Source of the DNA: Cupriavidus phytohabitans
GTDB taxonomy: Bacteria; Pseudomonadota; Gammaproteobacteria; Burkholderiales; Burkholderiaceae
NCBI RefSeq assembly: GCF_000426345.1
Contig: NZ_AUFE01000059.1
Location: 1 to 34,204 of the forward strand
DNA length: 34,204 nt
Direction of reading: 5' to 3'
Every line of letters begins with the position of its first letter. Within the stretch, counting starts at the first letter, position 1. Position numbers and translations under genes: made by a program. The notes under the pieces are model-generated. The model was not told the DNA's origin and searched no databases. It saw only the letters and a list, made by a program, of their open reading frames with translations. Below are positions 7,645 to 16,479 of the stretch, one piece after another.

Positions 7645-8862
7645 ATGCTCGCGGCTATCCTGACCGGCGCTGCGCTCACCTGCGTGTCGGCCGGCTATGC
7701 GCTGGCCGCGGCGTGGGTGTCGCGCCGGGCACTGCCTGCCGGCGCGAGCAGCGTAGCGGTGCCGGTCAGCGTGCTCAAGCCGCTATGCGGCGCGGAACCG
7801 CGGCTCTACCGCAACCTCGCCACGCTGTGCCGGCAACGGCACGACCAATTCCAGCTGGTATTCGGCGTGCGCGCCGCAGACGATCCCGCGATCGACTTGG
7901 TAGCACGGCTGCAACGCGATTTCCCCGATTGCGATATCGCGCTGGTCGTGGATGCGCGCATTTATGGCAGCAACCTCAAGGTCAGCAACCTGGTCAACCT
8001 GTTTGCGCTGGCCAAGCATGACTGGCTGGTGGTCGCCGACAGCGATATCGCCGTGCCGCCAGACTACCTGGCGCGCGTGACAGCGCCACTGGCCGATGCC
8101 GGCGTCGGCGTGGTCACCTGCCTCTATCGCGGCCGGGCCAGGGGCGGCTTCTGGTCGCGGCTGGGCGCGCAGTTTATCGATGAGTGGTTCGCGCCGTCGG
8201 TGCGGATCGCGCATGCGGGCGGGTCGCGCCGCTTTGCCTTCGGGGCGACCATTGCGCTGCGGCGCGAGACGCTGGTTGCAATCGGAGGCTTCGAGGCATT
8301 GGCAGACCGGCTGGCGGACGATTTCTGGCTGGGCGAACTGACGCGGCGGCTGGGGTTGCGGACGGTGTTGTCGGATGTGGTGGTGAGTACCGATGTCACC
8401 GAAGACCGCCTTGCCGAACTGTGGCGGCATGAACTGCGCTGGCTGCGGACGATCCGGTCGCTGAATCCGTTGGGCTTTGGCTTTGCGTTTATTACCTTTA
8501 CCTGGCCGATGCTGGCGCTGGGGCTTTGGCTGGCGCCGCTGCCGTGGGTGGTTGCGGTGGCGGTCGCTGGTGTGATGGGCCGCAGCGTGCTGGCAGGCAA
8601 TTGTGCCGCTGCGCTGCGTGCGCCGTTGCGGGATGCGTTGCTGCTGGCAGGCTGGGCAATGGCGCTGGCCGGCAAGCGTGTGCAGTGGCGCGAGCAGGTG
8701 CTTTCCGTACGCGACATGCAGCACTCCGGCCGAGCGCCGGCCCTCTCCCACAACCCCTCTCCCGCGTGCGGGAGGGGGGCGGGGGAGAGGGCAGGCGCGT
8801 CCACGAGCCCCTCCCCTGACACCCCACCTTTCACCGGCATCCACACCAAGAGGCCGCTATGA
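7645..8862 (+). CDS. hpnI: Hopanoid glycosyltransferase HpnI
   Basis: A 405-residue family 2 glycosyltransferase with an N-terminal membrane helix and C-terminal membrane segments. In Burkholderia HpnI adds N-acetylglucosamine to bacteriohopanetetrol. Visible motifs are VSVLKPLCGAEP (41-52), the ceramide glucosyltransferase-like start, DxD at D132/D134 (VADSDIAVPP), and a late DDFWLG plus (H)xxRWxRT-type segment ('HELRWLRTIRS'). The last 40 or so residues (from about 366) are Pro/Gly/Arg-rich and are encoded by a palindromic GC-rich repeat (8741-8791), so they are probably not part of the ancestral protein. The stop overlaps the hpnJ start as ATGA. Start ATG 7645 has a GGGG-type ribosome site. 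Confidence 0.92.
   Translation: MLAAILTGAALTCVSAGYALAAAWVSRRALPAGASSVAVPVSVLKPLCGAEPRLYRNLATLCRQRHDQFQLVFGVRAADDPAIDLVARLQRDFPDCDIALVVDARIYGSNLKVSNLVNLFALAKHDWLVVADSDIAVPPDYLARVTAPLADAGVGVVTCLYRGRARGGFWSRLGAQFIDEWFAPSVRIAHAGGSRRFAFGATIALRRETLVAIGGFEALADRLADDFWLGELTRRLGLRTVLSDVVVSTDVTEDRLAELWRHELRWLRTIRSLNPLGFGFAFITFTWPMLALGLWLAPLPWVVAVAVAGVMGRSVLAGNCAAALRAPLRDALLLAGWAMALAGKRVQWREQVLSVRDMQHSGRAPALSHNPSPACGRGAGERAGASTSPSPDTPPFTGIHTKRPL
8741..8791. repeat. Palindromic GC-rich repeat (REP-like) inside the 3' end of hpnI
   Basis: CCCTCTCCC (8741-8749) pairs with GGGAGAGGG (8783-8791), and inside it TCCCGC/GCGGGA pairs around a 2-base centre. Such 'CTCTCCC...GGGAGAG' palindromes are common scattered repeats in Burkholderiaceae and related genomes, usually between genes. 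Here it is read in frame as the HpnI tail. In the transcript it would form a strong hairpin between hpnI and hpnJ, which could affect RNA stability or relative expression. Confidence 0.7.
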
Positions 8863-10283
8863 AAAAAACCCTGTTCCTCCAGGCCCCGTCCTTCGACGGC
8901 TTCGACGGCGGCGCCGGTTCGCGCTACCAGGCCAAGCGCGAGATCAAGTCGTTCTGGTACCCCACCTGGCTCGCGCAACCCGCCGCACTGGTGCCCGGCA
9001 GCCGCGTGCTCGACGCGCCCGCCGACGAGCTGACGGTGCAGCAGACGCTCGATATCGCCGCCGAGTACGAGCTGGTCATCATCCACACCAGCACGCCCTC
9101 CTTCCCCACCGACGCCAAATTTGCCGAGGAGCTGAAGCAGCGCAAGCCCGGCGTGATGATCGGCATGGTCGGCGCCAAACCCGCGGTCGATCCCGGCGGC
9201 ACGCTCGGCGCCAGCGACGCGATCGACTTCGTCTGCCGCGAGGAATTCGACTACACCTGCCAGGATGTCGCAGCCGGCAAGCCACTCAAGGACATACCGG
9301 GGCTGTCCTACCGGCTGCCGGACGGCTCACTCGAACACAACGGCCAGCGCCCAATGATCGAGAACATGGACGAGCTGCCCTTCGTGGCGCCGGTCTACCA
9401 GCGCGACCTGAAGATCGAAAACTACTTCATCGGCTACCTGAAGCACCCATATGTGTCGATCTACACCGGCCGCGGCTGCCGCTCGCGCTGCACCTTCTGC
9501 CTGTGGCCGCAGACCGTCGGCGGGCACCGCTACCGCACGCGCTCGGCCGAAAGCGTGATCGCGGAGGTGAAATGGATCAAGGAGAACATGCCCGAGGTGA
9601 AGGAGATCATGTTCGACGACGACACCTTCACCGACTTCAAGCCGCGCGTGGAAGAAATCGCGCGCGGGCTGGGCAGGCTGGACGTGACCTGGTCGTGCAA
9701 TGCCAAGGCCAACGTGCCGTACAGCACGCTGAAGATCATGAAGGAGAACGGCCTGCGCCTCCTGCTCGTGGGCTATGAGTCGGGCGACGACCAGATCCTG
9801 CTGAACATCAAGAAGGGCCTGCGCACGGACATCGCGCGCCGCTTCACCGAGGACTGCCGCAAGCTCGGCATCCAGATCCACGGCACGTTTATCCTGGGCC
9901 TGCCCGGGGAGACGCGCGAGACCATCGAGAAGACCATCGAATACGCCAAGGAAATCAATCCGCACACCATCCAGGTGTCGCTGGCCGCGCCCTACCCCGG
10001 CACCACGCTGTACCGGCAGGCGGTCGACAACGGCTGGCTGGAAGAGAACAAGGTCATCAACCTGGTCAACGACCAGGGCGTGCAGCTGGCCGCGATCAGC
10101 TACCCGCACCTGTCAAAGGAGGAGATCTACCACGGCGTCGAGACCTTCTACAGGCGCTTCTACTTCCGCCCCGGCAAGATCTGGGAAATCGTGCGGGAAA
10201 TGCTGGGAAGCTGGGACATGATGAAGCGGCGCCTGCGCGAAGGCGTGGAGTTCTTCCGCTTCCTGCGCTCGCACGAGGCCTGA
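8859..10283 (+). CDS. hpnJ: Hopanoid radical SAM protein HpnJ (cyclitol ether synthase)
   Basis: A 474-residue radical SAM protein of the B12-binding type. In Burkholderia HpnJ is needed to turn glucosaminyl-bacteriohopanetetrol into its cyclitol ether by ring contraction. The N-terminal 150 residues look like a cobalamin-binding-type Rossmann domain (MKKTLFLQAPSFDGFDGG; ELVIIHTSTPSFP). The radical SAM motif CxxxCxxC is C207, C211 and C214 in GRGCRSRCTFCLWPQ. FDDDTFTDF and GYESGDDQIL, typical of this family, follow. ATG 8859 overlaps the hpnI stop (ATGA) with an AAGAGG ribosome site just upstream. The 3' end runs directly into hpnK. Confidence 0.95.
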   Translation: MKKTLFLQAPSFDGFDGGAGSRYQAKREIKSFWYPTWLAQPAALVPGSRVLDAPADELTVQQTLDIAAEYELVIIHTSTPSFPTDAKFAEELKQRKPGVMIGMVGAKPAVDPGGTLGASDAIDFVCREEFDYTCQDVAAGKPLKDIPGLSYRLPDGSLEHNGQRPMIENMDELPFVAPVYQRDLKIENYFIGYLKHPYVSIYTGRGCRSRCTFCLWPQTVGGHRYRTRSAESVIAEVKWIKENMPEVKEIMFDDDTFTDFKPRVEEIARGLGRLDVTWSCNAKANVPYSTLKIMKENGLRLLLVGYESGDDQILLNIKKGLRTDIARRFTEDCRKLGIQIHGTFILGLPGETRETIEKTIEYAKEINPHTIQVSLAAPYPGTTLYRQAVDNGWLEENKVINLVNDQGVQLAAISYPHLSKEEIYHGVETFYRRFYFRPGKIWEIVREMLGSWDMMKRRLREGVEFFRFLRSHEA

Positions 10284-10285
10284 TC

Positions 10286-11134
10286 CTGGCACCCGACGCG
10301 CTACAGGGCCCCGATGCATCGCAGCGCGCGCTGATCGTCACCGCCGACGACTTCGGCCTGCATCCTGCCGTCAACGAGGCAGTCGAACTGGCCCACCGCG
10401 ACGGCGTGCTCAATGCCGCCAGCCTGATGGTGGGTGCGCCGGCCGTGGCCGATGCGGTCGCGCGCGCACGCCGGCTGCCGTCGCTGCGCGTCGGCCTGCA
10501 CGTGGTGCTGGCCGACGGTCCCGCCACGCTGCCGCGCGCGCAGATCCCGGCGCTGGTCGATGCGCGGGGGCGCTTCGGCTCGGCCATGGCGCTGGACGGC
10601 TGCCGCTTCTTCTTCCTGCCGCACGTGCGGCGCCAGCTGGCAGCCGAGATCCGCGCGCAGTTCGACGCCTTCGCCGCCACCGGGCTGCCGCTGGACCATG
10701 TCAACACGCACAAGCATTTCCACCTGCACCCGACCGTGCTCGCGCTGATCCTGTCGATCGGCCGCGACTACGGCCTGCGCGCCATGCGCCTGCCGCGCGA
10801 AGCCCGCGCGCCGCTGCTGCTGCGGCCGTGGCTGGCATTGCTGCGCCGGCGCCTGGCCCGCGCCGGTATCGCCCACAACGACTACGTGGTCGGCATCGCG
10901 CGCAGCGGGCAGATGGATGAAGCGGCGCTGCTCGATGCGCTGGCGCGGCTGCCGGCCGGCGTGGGCGAAATCTACCTGCACCCGGCGGTGGTGTCGGGCG
11001 AGACCATCGCCCCGTCGATGCGCGGCTACCGCCACGCCGACGAACTGGCCGCGCTGCTGTCTCCGCGCGTGCGCGCCGCGCTGCAGCGTGCCGCCACGCG
11101 GCGCGGCGGCTTTGCCGACGTGCTGCCGGCCTGA
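10286..11134 (+). CDS. hpnK: Hopanoid deacetylase HpnK (YdjC/ChbG family), start uncertain
   Basis: A metal-dependent carbohydrate deacetylase of the YdjC/ChbG family, which removes the acetyl group from the N-acetylglucosaminyl hopanoid made by HpnI. The essential N-terminal TADDFG motif (coded at 10340-10357) is present, as are the His ligands in VNTHKHFHLHP (coded from about 10703) and YLHPAV near the end. The start is odd: no ATG, GTG or TTG exists in frame upstream of TADDFG, and the first GTG (10406) would delete the motif. The best candidate is CTG at 10286, with GAGG at 10275-10278 seven bases upstream, giving 282 residues. CTG at 10280, overlapping the hpnJ TGA, and CTG at 10331 are alternatives. 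hpnL follows 8 bases after the stop. Confidence 0.85.
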   Translation: MAPDALQGPDASQRALIVTADDFGLHPAVNEAVELAHRDGVLNAASLMVGAPAVADAVARARRLPSLRVGLHVVLADGPATLPRAQIPALVDARGRFGSAMALDGCRFFFLPHVRRQLAAEIRAQFDAFAATGLPLDHVNTHKHFHLHPTVLALILSIGRDYGLRAMRLPREARAPLLLRPWLALLRRRLARAGIAHNDYVVGIARSGQMDEAALLDALARLPAGVGEIYLHPAVVSGETIAPSMRGYRHADELAALLSPRVRAALQRAATRRGGFADVLPA

Positions 11135-11142
11135 TCCCCGAC

Positions 11143-12147
11143 ATGAAGCGCATCGCCATCCTCACCGGCCTGCTGGGCCTGCTGGCCCTGACCGTGCTGG
11201 TGGTGCGCCAGGGGATCGGCGACATCGCCGCCATTGTGGCCCAGGGCGGCTGGCCGCTGCTGGCGCTGGTGCCGCTGCATGCGCTGCCGTTGCTGCTCGA
11301 TGCGCAGGGCTGGCGCGTGCTGCTGACCTCGGCCGATCCCGACGAGAACGCTGGCCTGGGCTTCCTGTGGTGGATCGCCACCGTGCGCGAGGCCGTGAAC
11401 CGCTTGTTGCCGACGGTCAGCGTCGGCGGCGAACTGGTCGGCATCCGCCTGACGCGGCTGCGCATCCGCGATACCACCGCGGTCGCCGCCAGCGTGGTGG
11501 TCGAGGTGATGACCACGCTGTTCGCGCAGTACCTGTTCTCCGCGCTGGGCGTGCTGGTGCTGGTCGCGGCGCTGCAGGACGGCGGGCAGGCCTGGGTCAT
11601 CCTGGCCGGCCTGCTGCTGTCGCTGCCGGTGCCGGTCCTGTTCGCGCTGTCGCTGCGCTACAGCGCGGTCTTTGAAAAGCTGGAAGGCGCGGCACGCCGC
11701 CTGTTCGGCGAGGACAACCGCGTGGTGGCCATGATCGACGGCGCGCGGCTGGATGCCCATATCCGCGCACTCAACCGCCGCCGCAACGAACTGGTGAGCG
11801 CCGTATTGTGGCAACTCGCGGGCTTGGTCACCGGCACGCTGGAAGTGTGGTTCGCGCTGATGCTGCTTGGCCACCCGGTGCCCTTCTGGCATGCGCTGGC
11901 GATCGAGGCGCTGACGCAGGCCGCGCGCAATGTGGCGTTCTTCGTGCCGGCGGGGCTCGGCGTGCAGGAAGCGGTGGTGATGCTGCTTGGGCAGGCGCTG
12001 GGGATGGATGCGCAGGTCTCGCTGGCGCTGGCGCTGGTCAAGCGCGCGCGCGAGGTGCTGTTCGGCGTGCCGGCGCTGCTGTCCTGGCAGTGGGTGGAGC
12101 TGCGGCGCTGGCGCCGCGGCCGCGCGCGCGCGGCGGAGAACGCCTAG
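11143..12147 (+). CDS. hpnL: HpnL, putative hopanoid-associated flippase-like membrane protein
   Basis: A 334-residue polytopic inner-membrane protein of the UPF0104 / lysylphosphatidylglycerol synthetase transmembrane family (the MprF flippase half). About 7-8 hydrophobic segments are visible, with the family motifs NRLLPTVSVGGE (about residues 86-97) and FFVPAGLGVQE (about 266-276). It is assumed, not shown, to help hopanoid or precursor movement across the inner membrane. It begins 8 bases after hpnK. Its TAG stop overlaps the hpnM stop on the other strand in a shared CTAG. Confidence 0.9.
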   Translation: MKRIAILTGLLGLLALTVLVVRQGIGDIAAIVAQGGWPLLALVPLHALPLLLDAQGWRVLLTSADPDENAGLGFLWWIATVREAVNRLLPTVSVGGELVGIRLTRLRIRDTTAVAASVVVEVMTTLFAQYLFSALGVLVLVAALQDGGQAWVILAGLLLSLPVPVLFALSLRYSAVFEKLEGAARRLFGEDNRVVAMIDGARLDAHIRALNRRRNELVSAVLWQLAGLVTGTLEVWFALMLLGHPVPFWHALAIEALTQAARNVAFFVPAGLGVQEAVVMLLGQALGMDAQVSLALALVKRAREVLFGVPALLSWQWVELRRWRRGRARAAENA

Positions 12148-12797
12148 CTGGCCGCGTTTTGCCGGGCGTTGTGCGTGGTCAGGTAATTCACCAGCCCGTC
12201 CACGCCGCTACGGGCAACGATATCGGCGAACTGCTTGCGATAGACCTCGATCAGCCACGCGCCCATCATGTTGATGTCATAGATGCGCCAGCCGGCGGCG
12301 GTGCGCTGCAGCCGGTAGTCGATCTGCATCTCGTCGGCGTTGTTGATCACGCGCGTCTGCACCACCACGTCGGTGGCGCCACTGCCGGCCTTGACCGGCT
12401 GGTAGCGGAACCTGACGCTCTGCTCGCGCAGCTGCGCCAGCGATACCGCGTAGCTGCGCACCAGCAGCGTCTCGAACTGCTCGTAGAGCTGCTTCTGCTG
12501 CTCCGGCGTCGCGCTGCGCCACGCGCTGCCGACCGCCAGCCGCGTGGTGCGCCGGAAGTCGGCATAGGGCAGGAACTGCTTCTGCACGACCGCGGTGATC
12601 TTGCCGAGATCGCCGGCACGCGTATCGGGATTGGACTGGATGGTGCCGATCACGCCCTCGACCGCGGCCTGCACCAGCCGCTCCGGGCTCGCGCGCAGGT
12701 CTGCGGGCTGGACCGCCTGGGCATGCGCCGTCGCAACCATGACCACCGCCGCAAGCGGTGCAAGCGGCACCAGGGGAAGCAAAGCGTAACTCTTCAT
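12144..12797 (-). CDS. hpnM: Hopanoid-associated periplasmic carrier HpnM (MlaC/Ttg2D family)
   Basis: A 217-residue secreted protein with a Sec signal peptide (cleavage near ATAHA-QA, about residue 26) and an MlaC/Ttg2D fold. Typical segments are ADFRRTTRLAVGSAWR, TPEQQKQLYEQFETLLVRSY, and WRIYDINMMGAWLIEVYRK near the end, which matches the 'vYDvxieGvSlv..YR' motif of MlaC. MlaC-type proteins ferry lipids between membranes, so HpnM is expected to work with HpnN in hopanoid traffic. Unusually it is on the opposite strand from both neighbours: its stop overlaps that of hpnL by 3 bases, and it diverges from hpnN across 176 bp. Confidence 0.92.
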   Translation of the reverse strand: MKSYALLPLVPLAPLAAVVMVATAHAQAVQPADLRASPERLVQAAVEGVIGTIQSNPDTRAGDLGKITAVVQKQFLPYADFRRTTRLAVGSAWRSATPEQQKQLYEQFETLLVRSYAVSLAQLREQSVRFRYQPVKAGSGATDVVVQTRVINNADEMQIDYRLQRTAAGWRIYDINMMGAWLIEVYRKQFADIVARSGVDGLVNYLTTHNARQNAAS

Positions 12798-12873
12798 GGA
12801 TCTCGTGCAGGAAGGACAGTGGAGCCGCGCCTGTGGCGCATGGCTTTCTCGCGCGCTCGGCAAGTGCGCGGCC

Positions 12874-12944
12874 AGTATAGCGGAACGGTCCCGCCCCAAC
12901 TCCGCCCCGCATGCCGCATGCGCCACGCCGCCAGCCGATATACT
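12874..12944. promoter_or_regulatory. Divergent -10 candidates between hpnM and hpnN
   Basis: The 176-bp gap holds two TATACT hexamers facing outward: 12939-12944 on the plus strand, 29 bases before the hpnN start, and 12874-12879 on the minus strand, about 77 bases before the hpnM start. Each matches the -10 consensus at 5/6. No good -35 box was found at 16-18 bp from either, so only the -10 elements are proposed. Confidence 0.35.
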
Positions 12945-12973
12945 CGCGGTTCGTGCTCCTTCCGGATCCGCCC

Positions 12974-15616
12974 ATGCTGACTTCGCTGCTGACACGCATC
13001 GTCCGGTTCGCCACGGCCTGGCCCTGGCGGATCATCATGCTGGCGGCAGTGCTGACCGCGGCCAGCGGCGTCTACGTGGCGCGCAACTTTGCGATCAATA
13101 CGGACATCAGCCGCCTGCTTGAATCAGACGCGCCGTGGGCGCAACGCGATGCCGCCATCGCCAATGCCTTCCCGCAACGCAACCAGCTGATCCTGGCGGT
13201 GGTCCAGGCGCCCGCGGCGGAACTGGCCGATGCCGCCGCCGATGCGCTGGCAGAGGCGCTGCGCCGCCAGCCGGCGCGCTTCACCGCGGTCAGCCAGCCT
13301 GGCGGCGGGGCGTTCTTCGCGCGCAACGGGCTGCTGTTCGCCAGTCCCGACGAAGTCCGCCAGTTGTCGCAGCAACTCGTGCAGGCGCGCCCGCTGGTCG
13401 GCGCGCTGGCGCACGACCCCACGCTGCGTGGCCTCTCGGATACCCTCACCACCATGCTGACGCTGCCGTTGCAGATGGGCCAGGTCAAGCTTGGCGACAT
13501 GGCGAAGCTGCTCGGCAGCAGCGCGCAGGCACTGGACCAGGTGCTGGCCGGCAAGCCCGCGGCGCTGTCGTGGGCCGGACTGGTCGACGACAGCCTCAAG
13601 CCCGGCCCGGACGGCCATGCCTACAGCTACGTCTCCGTCAGCCCGGTGCTCGACTACAGCGACTTGCAGGCCGGTGCCGCAGCCTCGCGCGCGATCCGGC
13701 AGGCGGCCGCAGACCTGCAGCTGGCGCAGCGCTACCAGGCAACGGTGCGGCTGACCGGTCCGCAGGCGCTGGCCGACGATGAATTTGCCTCGGTCAGCGA
13801 CGGCGCCGTGCTCAACGGTGTGCTGACCGTGCTGGTGGTGGTGCTGATCCTGTGGCTGGCGCTGCGTTCGGCGCGGCTGATCGTGGCCGTGCTGGCAAGC
13901 CTGTTCGCCGGGCTGCTGATCACCGCGGCGCTGGGGCTGGCCATGGTGGGCGCGCTGAACATGATCTCGGTGGCGTTCGCGGTGCTGTTCGTCGGCCTCG
14001 GCGTGGACTTCGGCATCCAGTTCGGCGTGCGCTACCGTGCCGAGCGCCATGACCGCGACCATGCGGTCGAGGCGCTGGGGATGGCCGCGCACGCGGTCGG
14101 CGCGCCGCTGGCGCTGGCTGCGGCCGCGACCGCGGCGGCGTTCTTCTGCTTCCTGCCGACCGACTACCGCGGCGTGGCCGAGCTGGGCCTGATCGCCGGC
14201 GTCGGCATGATGGTCGCGTTCGCCACCACCTTCACGCTGCTGCCGGCGCTGATCAGCGTGCTGCGGCCCGGTGGCGAAGCCGAGGCGCCCGGCTTTGCCT
14301 GGCTGGCGCCGGCGGACCTGTTCTTCGAGCGCTACCGCAAGCCGGTGCTGCTGGTGACGCTGCTGGCCATCCTCGCCGGCGCACCGCTGCTGCCGAACCT
14401 GCGTTTCGATTTCGACCCGCTGCACCTGAAAGACCCGCAATCGGAATCGATGGCGACGCTGCTGGCGCTGAAGGACGCGCCGCAGGCCGGCACCGAGGAC
14501 GTCAGCGTGCTGGCGCCGTCGCTGCAGGCGGCGCGCGACAGCGCCGCCCGGCTCGCGGCCTTGCCGGAGGTGGCGCGCGCGGTCACGCTGCAGAGCTTTA
14601 TCCCCGACGACCAGCAGCCCAAGCTGCAGGCGATTGCGCAGGCGTCGGCCGCGCTGATGCCGGCGCTCGCGCAGCCCACCGCCACGCCCGCGAACGACAC
14701 CGCCCGCGTCAATGCGTTGCGCAACGCGGCGCGCCAGCTCGCCATCGCCGCCGACGAGCATCCCGGCCCCGGCGCGGCCGAAGCCGCGCACCTGTCGGCT
14801 ACGCTGAAGAAACTCGCCGGAGCCAACGCCGCCACGCGCGACCGCGCCGAGCGCGCCATCGCGCTGCCGCTGCAGCTGGCGCTGGCCCGGCTGAAGCTCG
14901 CGCTCAGCCCGCGGCCGGTCACCCGCGAAACACTGCCGCCGGCGCTGGTGGGCGACTGGGTCACGTCCGATGGCCGCGCACTGGTCAGTGTCAGCCCGAA
15001 GCTGGCGCCGGCAGGCAGCGCGCAGCGCGAGGCCTCGCTGGACCGCTTTATCGCCGCGGTGCAGCGCGTGGAGCCTGCCGCCACCGGCGGCCCCATCGCC
15101 GTGCGCGGCTCGGCCGACACCATCATGACGGCGTTCGCGCAGGCCGGCGCCTGGGCGGTGCTGTCGATCACGCTGCTGCTGTGGATCACGCTGCGCCGCT
15201 TCGGCGACGTGCTGCGCACCCTGGTGCCGCTGCTGGTGTCGGCCGTGGTCACGCTGGAGCTGTGCGTAGTGTCCGGCATTGCGCTGAACTTCGCCAACGT
15301 GATCGCGCTGCCGCTGCTGCTGGGCATCGGCGTGGCCTTCAAGATCTACTACGTGATCGCCTGGCGGCACGGCAAGACCAAGCTGCTGCAATCGAGCCTG
15401 ACGCATGCCGTGCTGTACAGCGCCGCCACCACCGCCACCGCCTTCGGCAGCCTGTGGCTGTCGCACCATCCGGGCACCGCCAGCATGGGCAAGCTGCTGG
15501 CGCTGGCGCTGTTGTGCACGCTGGTGGGCGCGGTGTTCTTCCAGCCGATCCTGATGGGCCGCCCGCGCGAAGAGACGCGTCCCGGCCAAGACAAACCCGC
15601 CGCGCCCGCCCCCTGA
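12974..15616 (+). CDS. hpnN: HpnN, RND-type hopanoid transporter (MMPL family)
   Basis: An 880-residue inner-membrane RND-superfamily protein. HpnN of Rhodopseudomonas and Burkholderia is needed for hopanoids to reach the outer membrane. It has the duplicated layout: TM1 (about 17-33), a large periplasmic domain (about 34-275), a five-helix bundle (about 280-450, with GLGVDFGIQFGVRYRAERHD), a second TM and periplasmic domain (about 460-710), and a second bundle ending with ALPLLLGIGVAFKIYYVIAW. I chose ATG 12974 (MLTSLLTRIVRF) because the preceding 21 residues in frame are not membrane-like and TM1 then lies at the expected distance. mlaA follows 32 bases downstream. Confidence 0.93.
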   Translation: MLTSLLTRIVRFATAWPWRIIMLAAVLTAASGVYVARNFAINTDISRLLESDAPWAQRDAAIANAFPQRNQLILAVVQAPAAELADAAADALAEALRRQPARFTAVSQPGGGAFFARNGLLFASPDEVRQLSQQLVQARPLVGALAHDPTLRGLSDTLTTMLTLPLQMGQVKLGDMAKLLGSSAQALDQVLAGKPAALSWAGLVDDSLKPGPDGHAYSYVSVSPVLDYSDLQAGAAASRAIRQAAADLQLAQRYQATVRLTGPQALADDEFASVSDGAVLNGVLTVLVVVLILWLALRSARLIVAVLASLFAGLLITAALGLAMVGALNMISVAFAVLFVGLGVDFGIQFGVRYRAERHDRDHAVEALGMAAHAVGAPLALAAAATAAAFFCFLPTDYRGVAELGLIAGVGMMVAFATTFTLLPALISVLRPGGEAEAPGFAWLAPADLFFERYRKPVLLVTLLAILAGAPLLPNLRFDFDPLHLKDPQSESMATLLALKDAPQAGTEDVSVLAPSLQAARDSAARLAALPEVARAVTLQSFIPDDQQPKLQAIAQASAALMPALAQPTATPANDTARVNALRNAARQLAIAADEHPGPGAAEAAHLSATLKKLAGANAATRDRAERAIALPLQLALARLKLALSPRPVTRETLPPALVGDWVTSDGRALVSVSPKLAPAGSAQREASLDRFIAAVQRVEPAATGGPIAVRGSADTIMTAFAQAGAWAVLSITLLLWITLRRFGDVLRTLVPLLVSAVVTLELCVVSGIALNFANVIALPLLLGIGVAFKIYYVIAWRHGKTKLLQSSLTHAVLYSAATTATAFGSLWLSHHPGTASMGKLLALALLCTLVGAVFFQPILMGRPREETRPGQDKPAAPAP

Positions 15617-15648
15617 GCGTTCACGACTTGCCGCGCCCTTTTTGTACG

Positions 15649-16479
15649 ATGCCTTTCCGCACCCGCCCGCGCTCGCCTGCCATTTCCCTTGCCACCACTG
15701 CCGCTGCCGCGGCCCTGCTCGCCGGCTGCGCCACCGGCCCGCAGGCCAACCCGGACGATCCGCTCGAACCGATGAACCGCGCCGTGTTCACGGTCAACGA
15801 CAAGCTCGACCAGTACGTGGCCAAGCCGGTCGCGCAGGGCTACAAGGCGGTCACGCCGGAGCCGGTGCGCACCGCCGTCAGCAACTTCTTCTCGAATCTT
15901 GCCGACGTGGGCAACTTTGCCAACAACCTGCTGCAGGGCAAGGGCGTGGCGGCAGCGGAAAGCTTTATGCGGGTCGCGGTCAATTCCGTGCTCGGGCTGG
16001 GCGGGCTGATCGATATCGCCACGCCGGCCGGCCTGGAAAAGCGTTCGCAGGATTTCGGGCTGACGCTGGGCACATGGGGCGTGCCGTCGGGGCCGTACCT
16101 GGTGCTGCCACTGTTCGGCCCGAGTTCGTTCCGCGACGGCGTAGGCCTGTATGTGAATTTCCAGTTCGATCCCATTACCTATGCCGAACCGGCGGTACGG
16201 AATTCGCTGTTTGCCGCCAACGTGGTCGACGTGCGCACCAACCTGCTGGGCGCGACCGACCTGCTGGCGCTGGCGGCGCTGGACAAGTATGCGTTCGTGC
16301 GCGACGCGTACCTGCAGCGCAGGCGCTACCTGCTGGGGGAAGGCACGGCGCTGCCCGACTATGGCGACGAGGACGACGCGGACAACGCGGACGGCAAGGA
16401 CAAGGGCGACAACAAGGAAAGCAAGCCGGCCGCGCCAGCCGCTGCGCCGGCGCCGACGCAGCCGGTGGCGCCGCGCTGA
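15649..16479 (+). CDS. mlaA: MlaA (VacJ) outer-membrane phospholipid lipoprotein
   Basis: A 276-residue lipoprotein with lipobox LLAGC (Cys27 as the lipidated residue) after a basic N-terminus. The VacJ core is clear: DPLEPMNRAVFTVND, YKAVTPEPVRTAVSNFFSNL, and FGLTLGTWGVPSGPYLVLP with GPSSFRDGVG. MlaA removes misplaced phospholipids from the outer leaflet of the outer membrane and passes them to MlaC. The C-terminal 45 residues are an acidic then Ala/Pro-rich linker. Placed 32 bases after hpnN and near hpnM (an MlaC relative), it suggests that HpnN, HpnM and MlaA form one lipid-trafficking set for hopanoids. A general Mla role remains possible; no mlaBCDEF genes are in the window. Confidence 0.93.
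   Translation: MPFRTRPRSPAISLATTAAAAALLAGCATGPQANPDDPLEPMNRAVFTVNDKLDQYVAKPVAQGYKAVTPEPVRTAVSNFFSNLADVGNFANNLLQGKGVAAAESFMRVAVNSVLGLGGLIDIATPAGLEKRSQDFGLTLGTWGVPSGPYLVLPLFGPSSFRDGVGLYVNFQFDPITYAEPAVRNSLFAANVVDVRTNLLGATDLLALAALDKYAFVRDAYLQRRRYLLGEGTALPDYGDEDDADNADGKDKGDNKESKPAAPAAAPAPTQPVAPR

Noticed and set aside
13124..15589. 821-residue minus-strand frame opposite hpnN
   Set aside because: Gln/Arg/His-rich shadow of the HpnN codons with no domain features.
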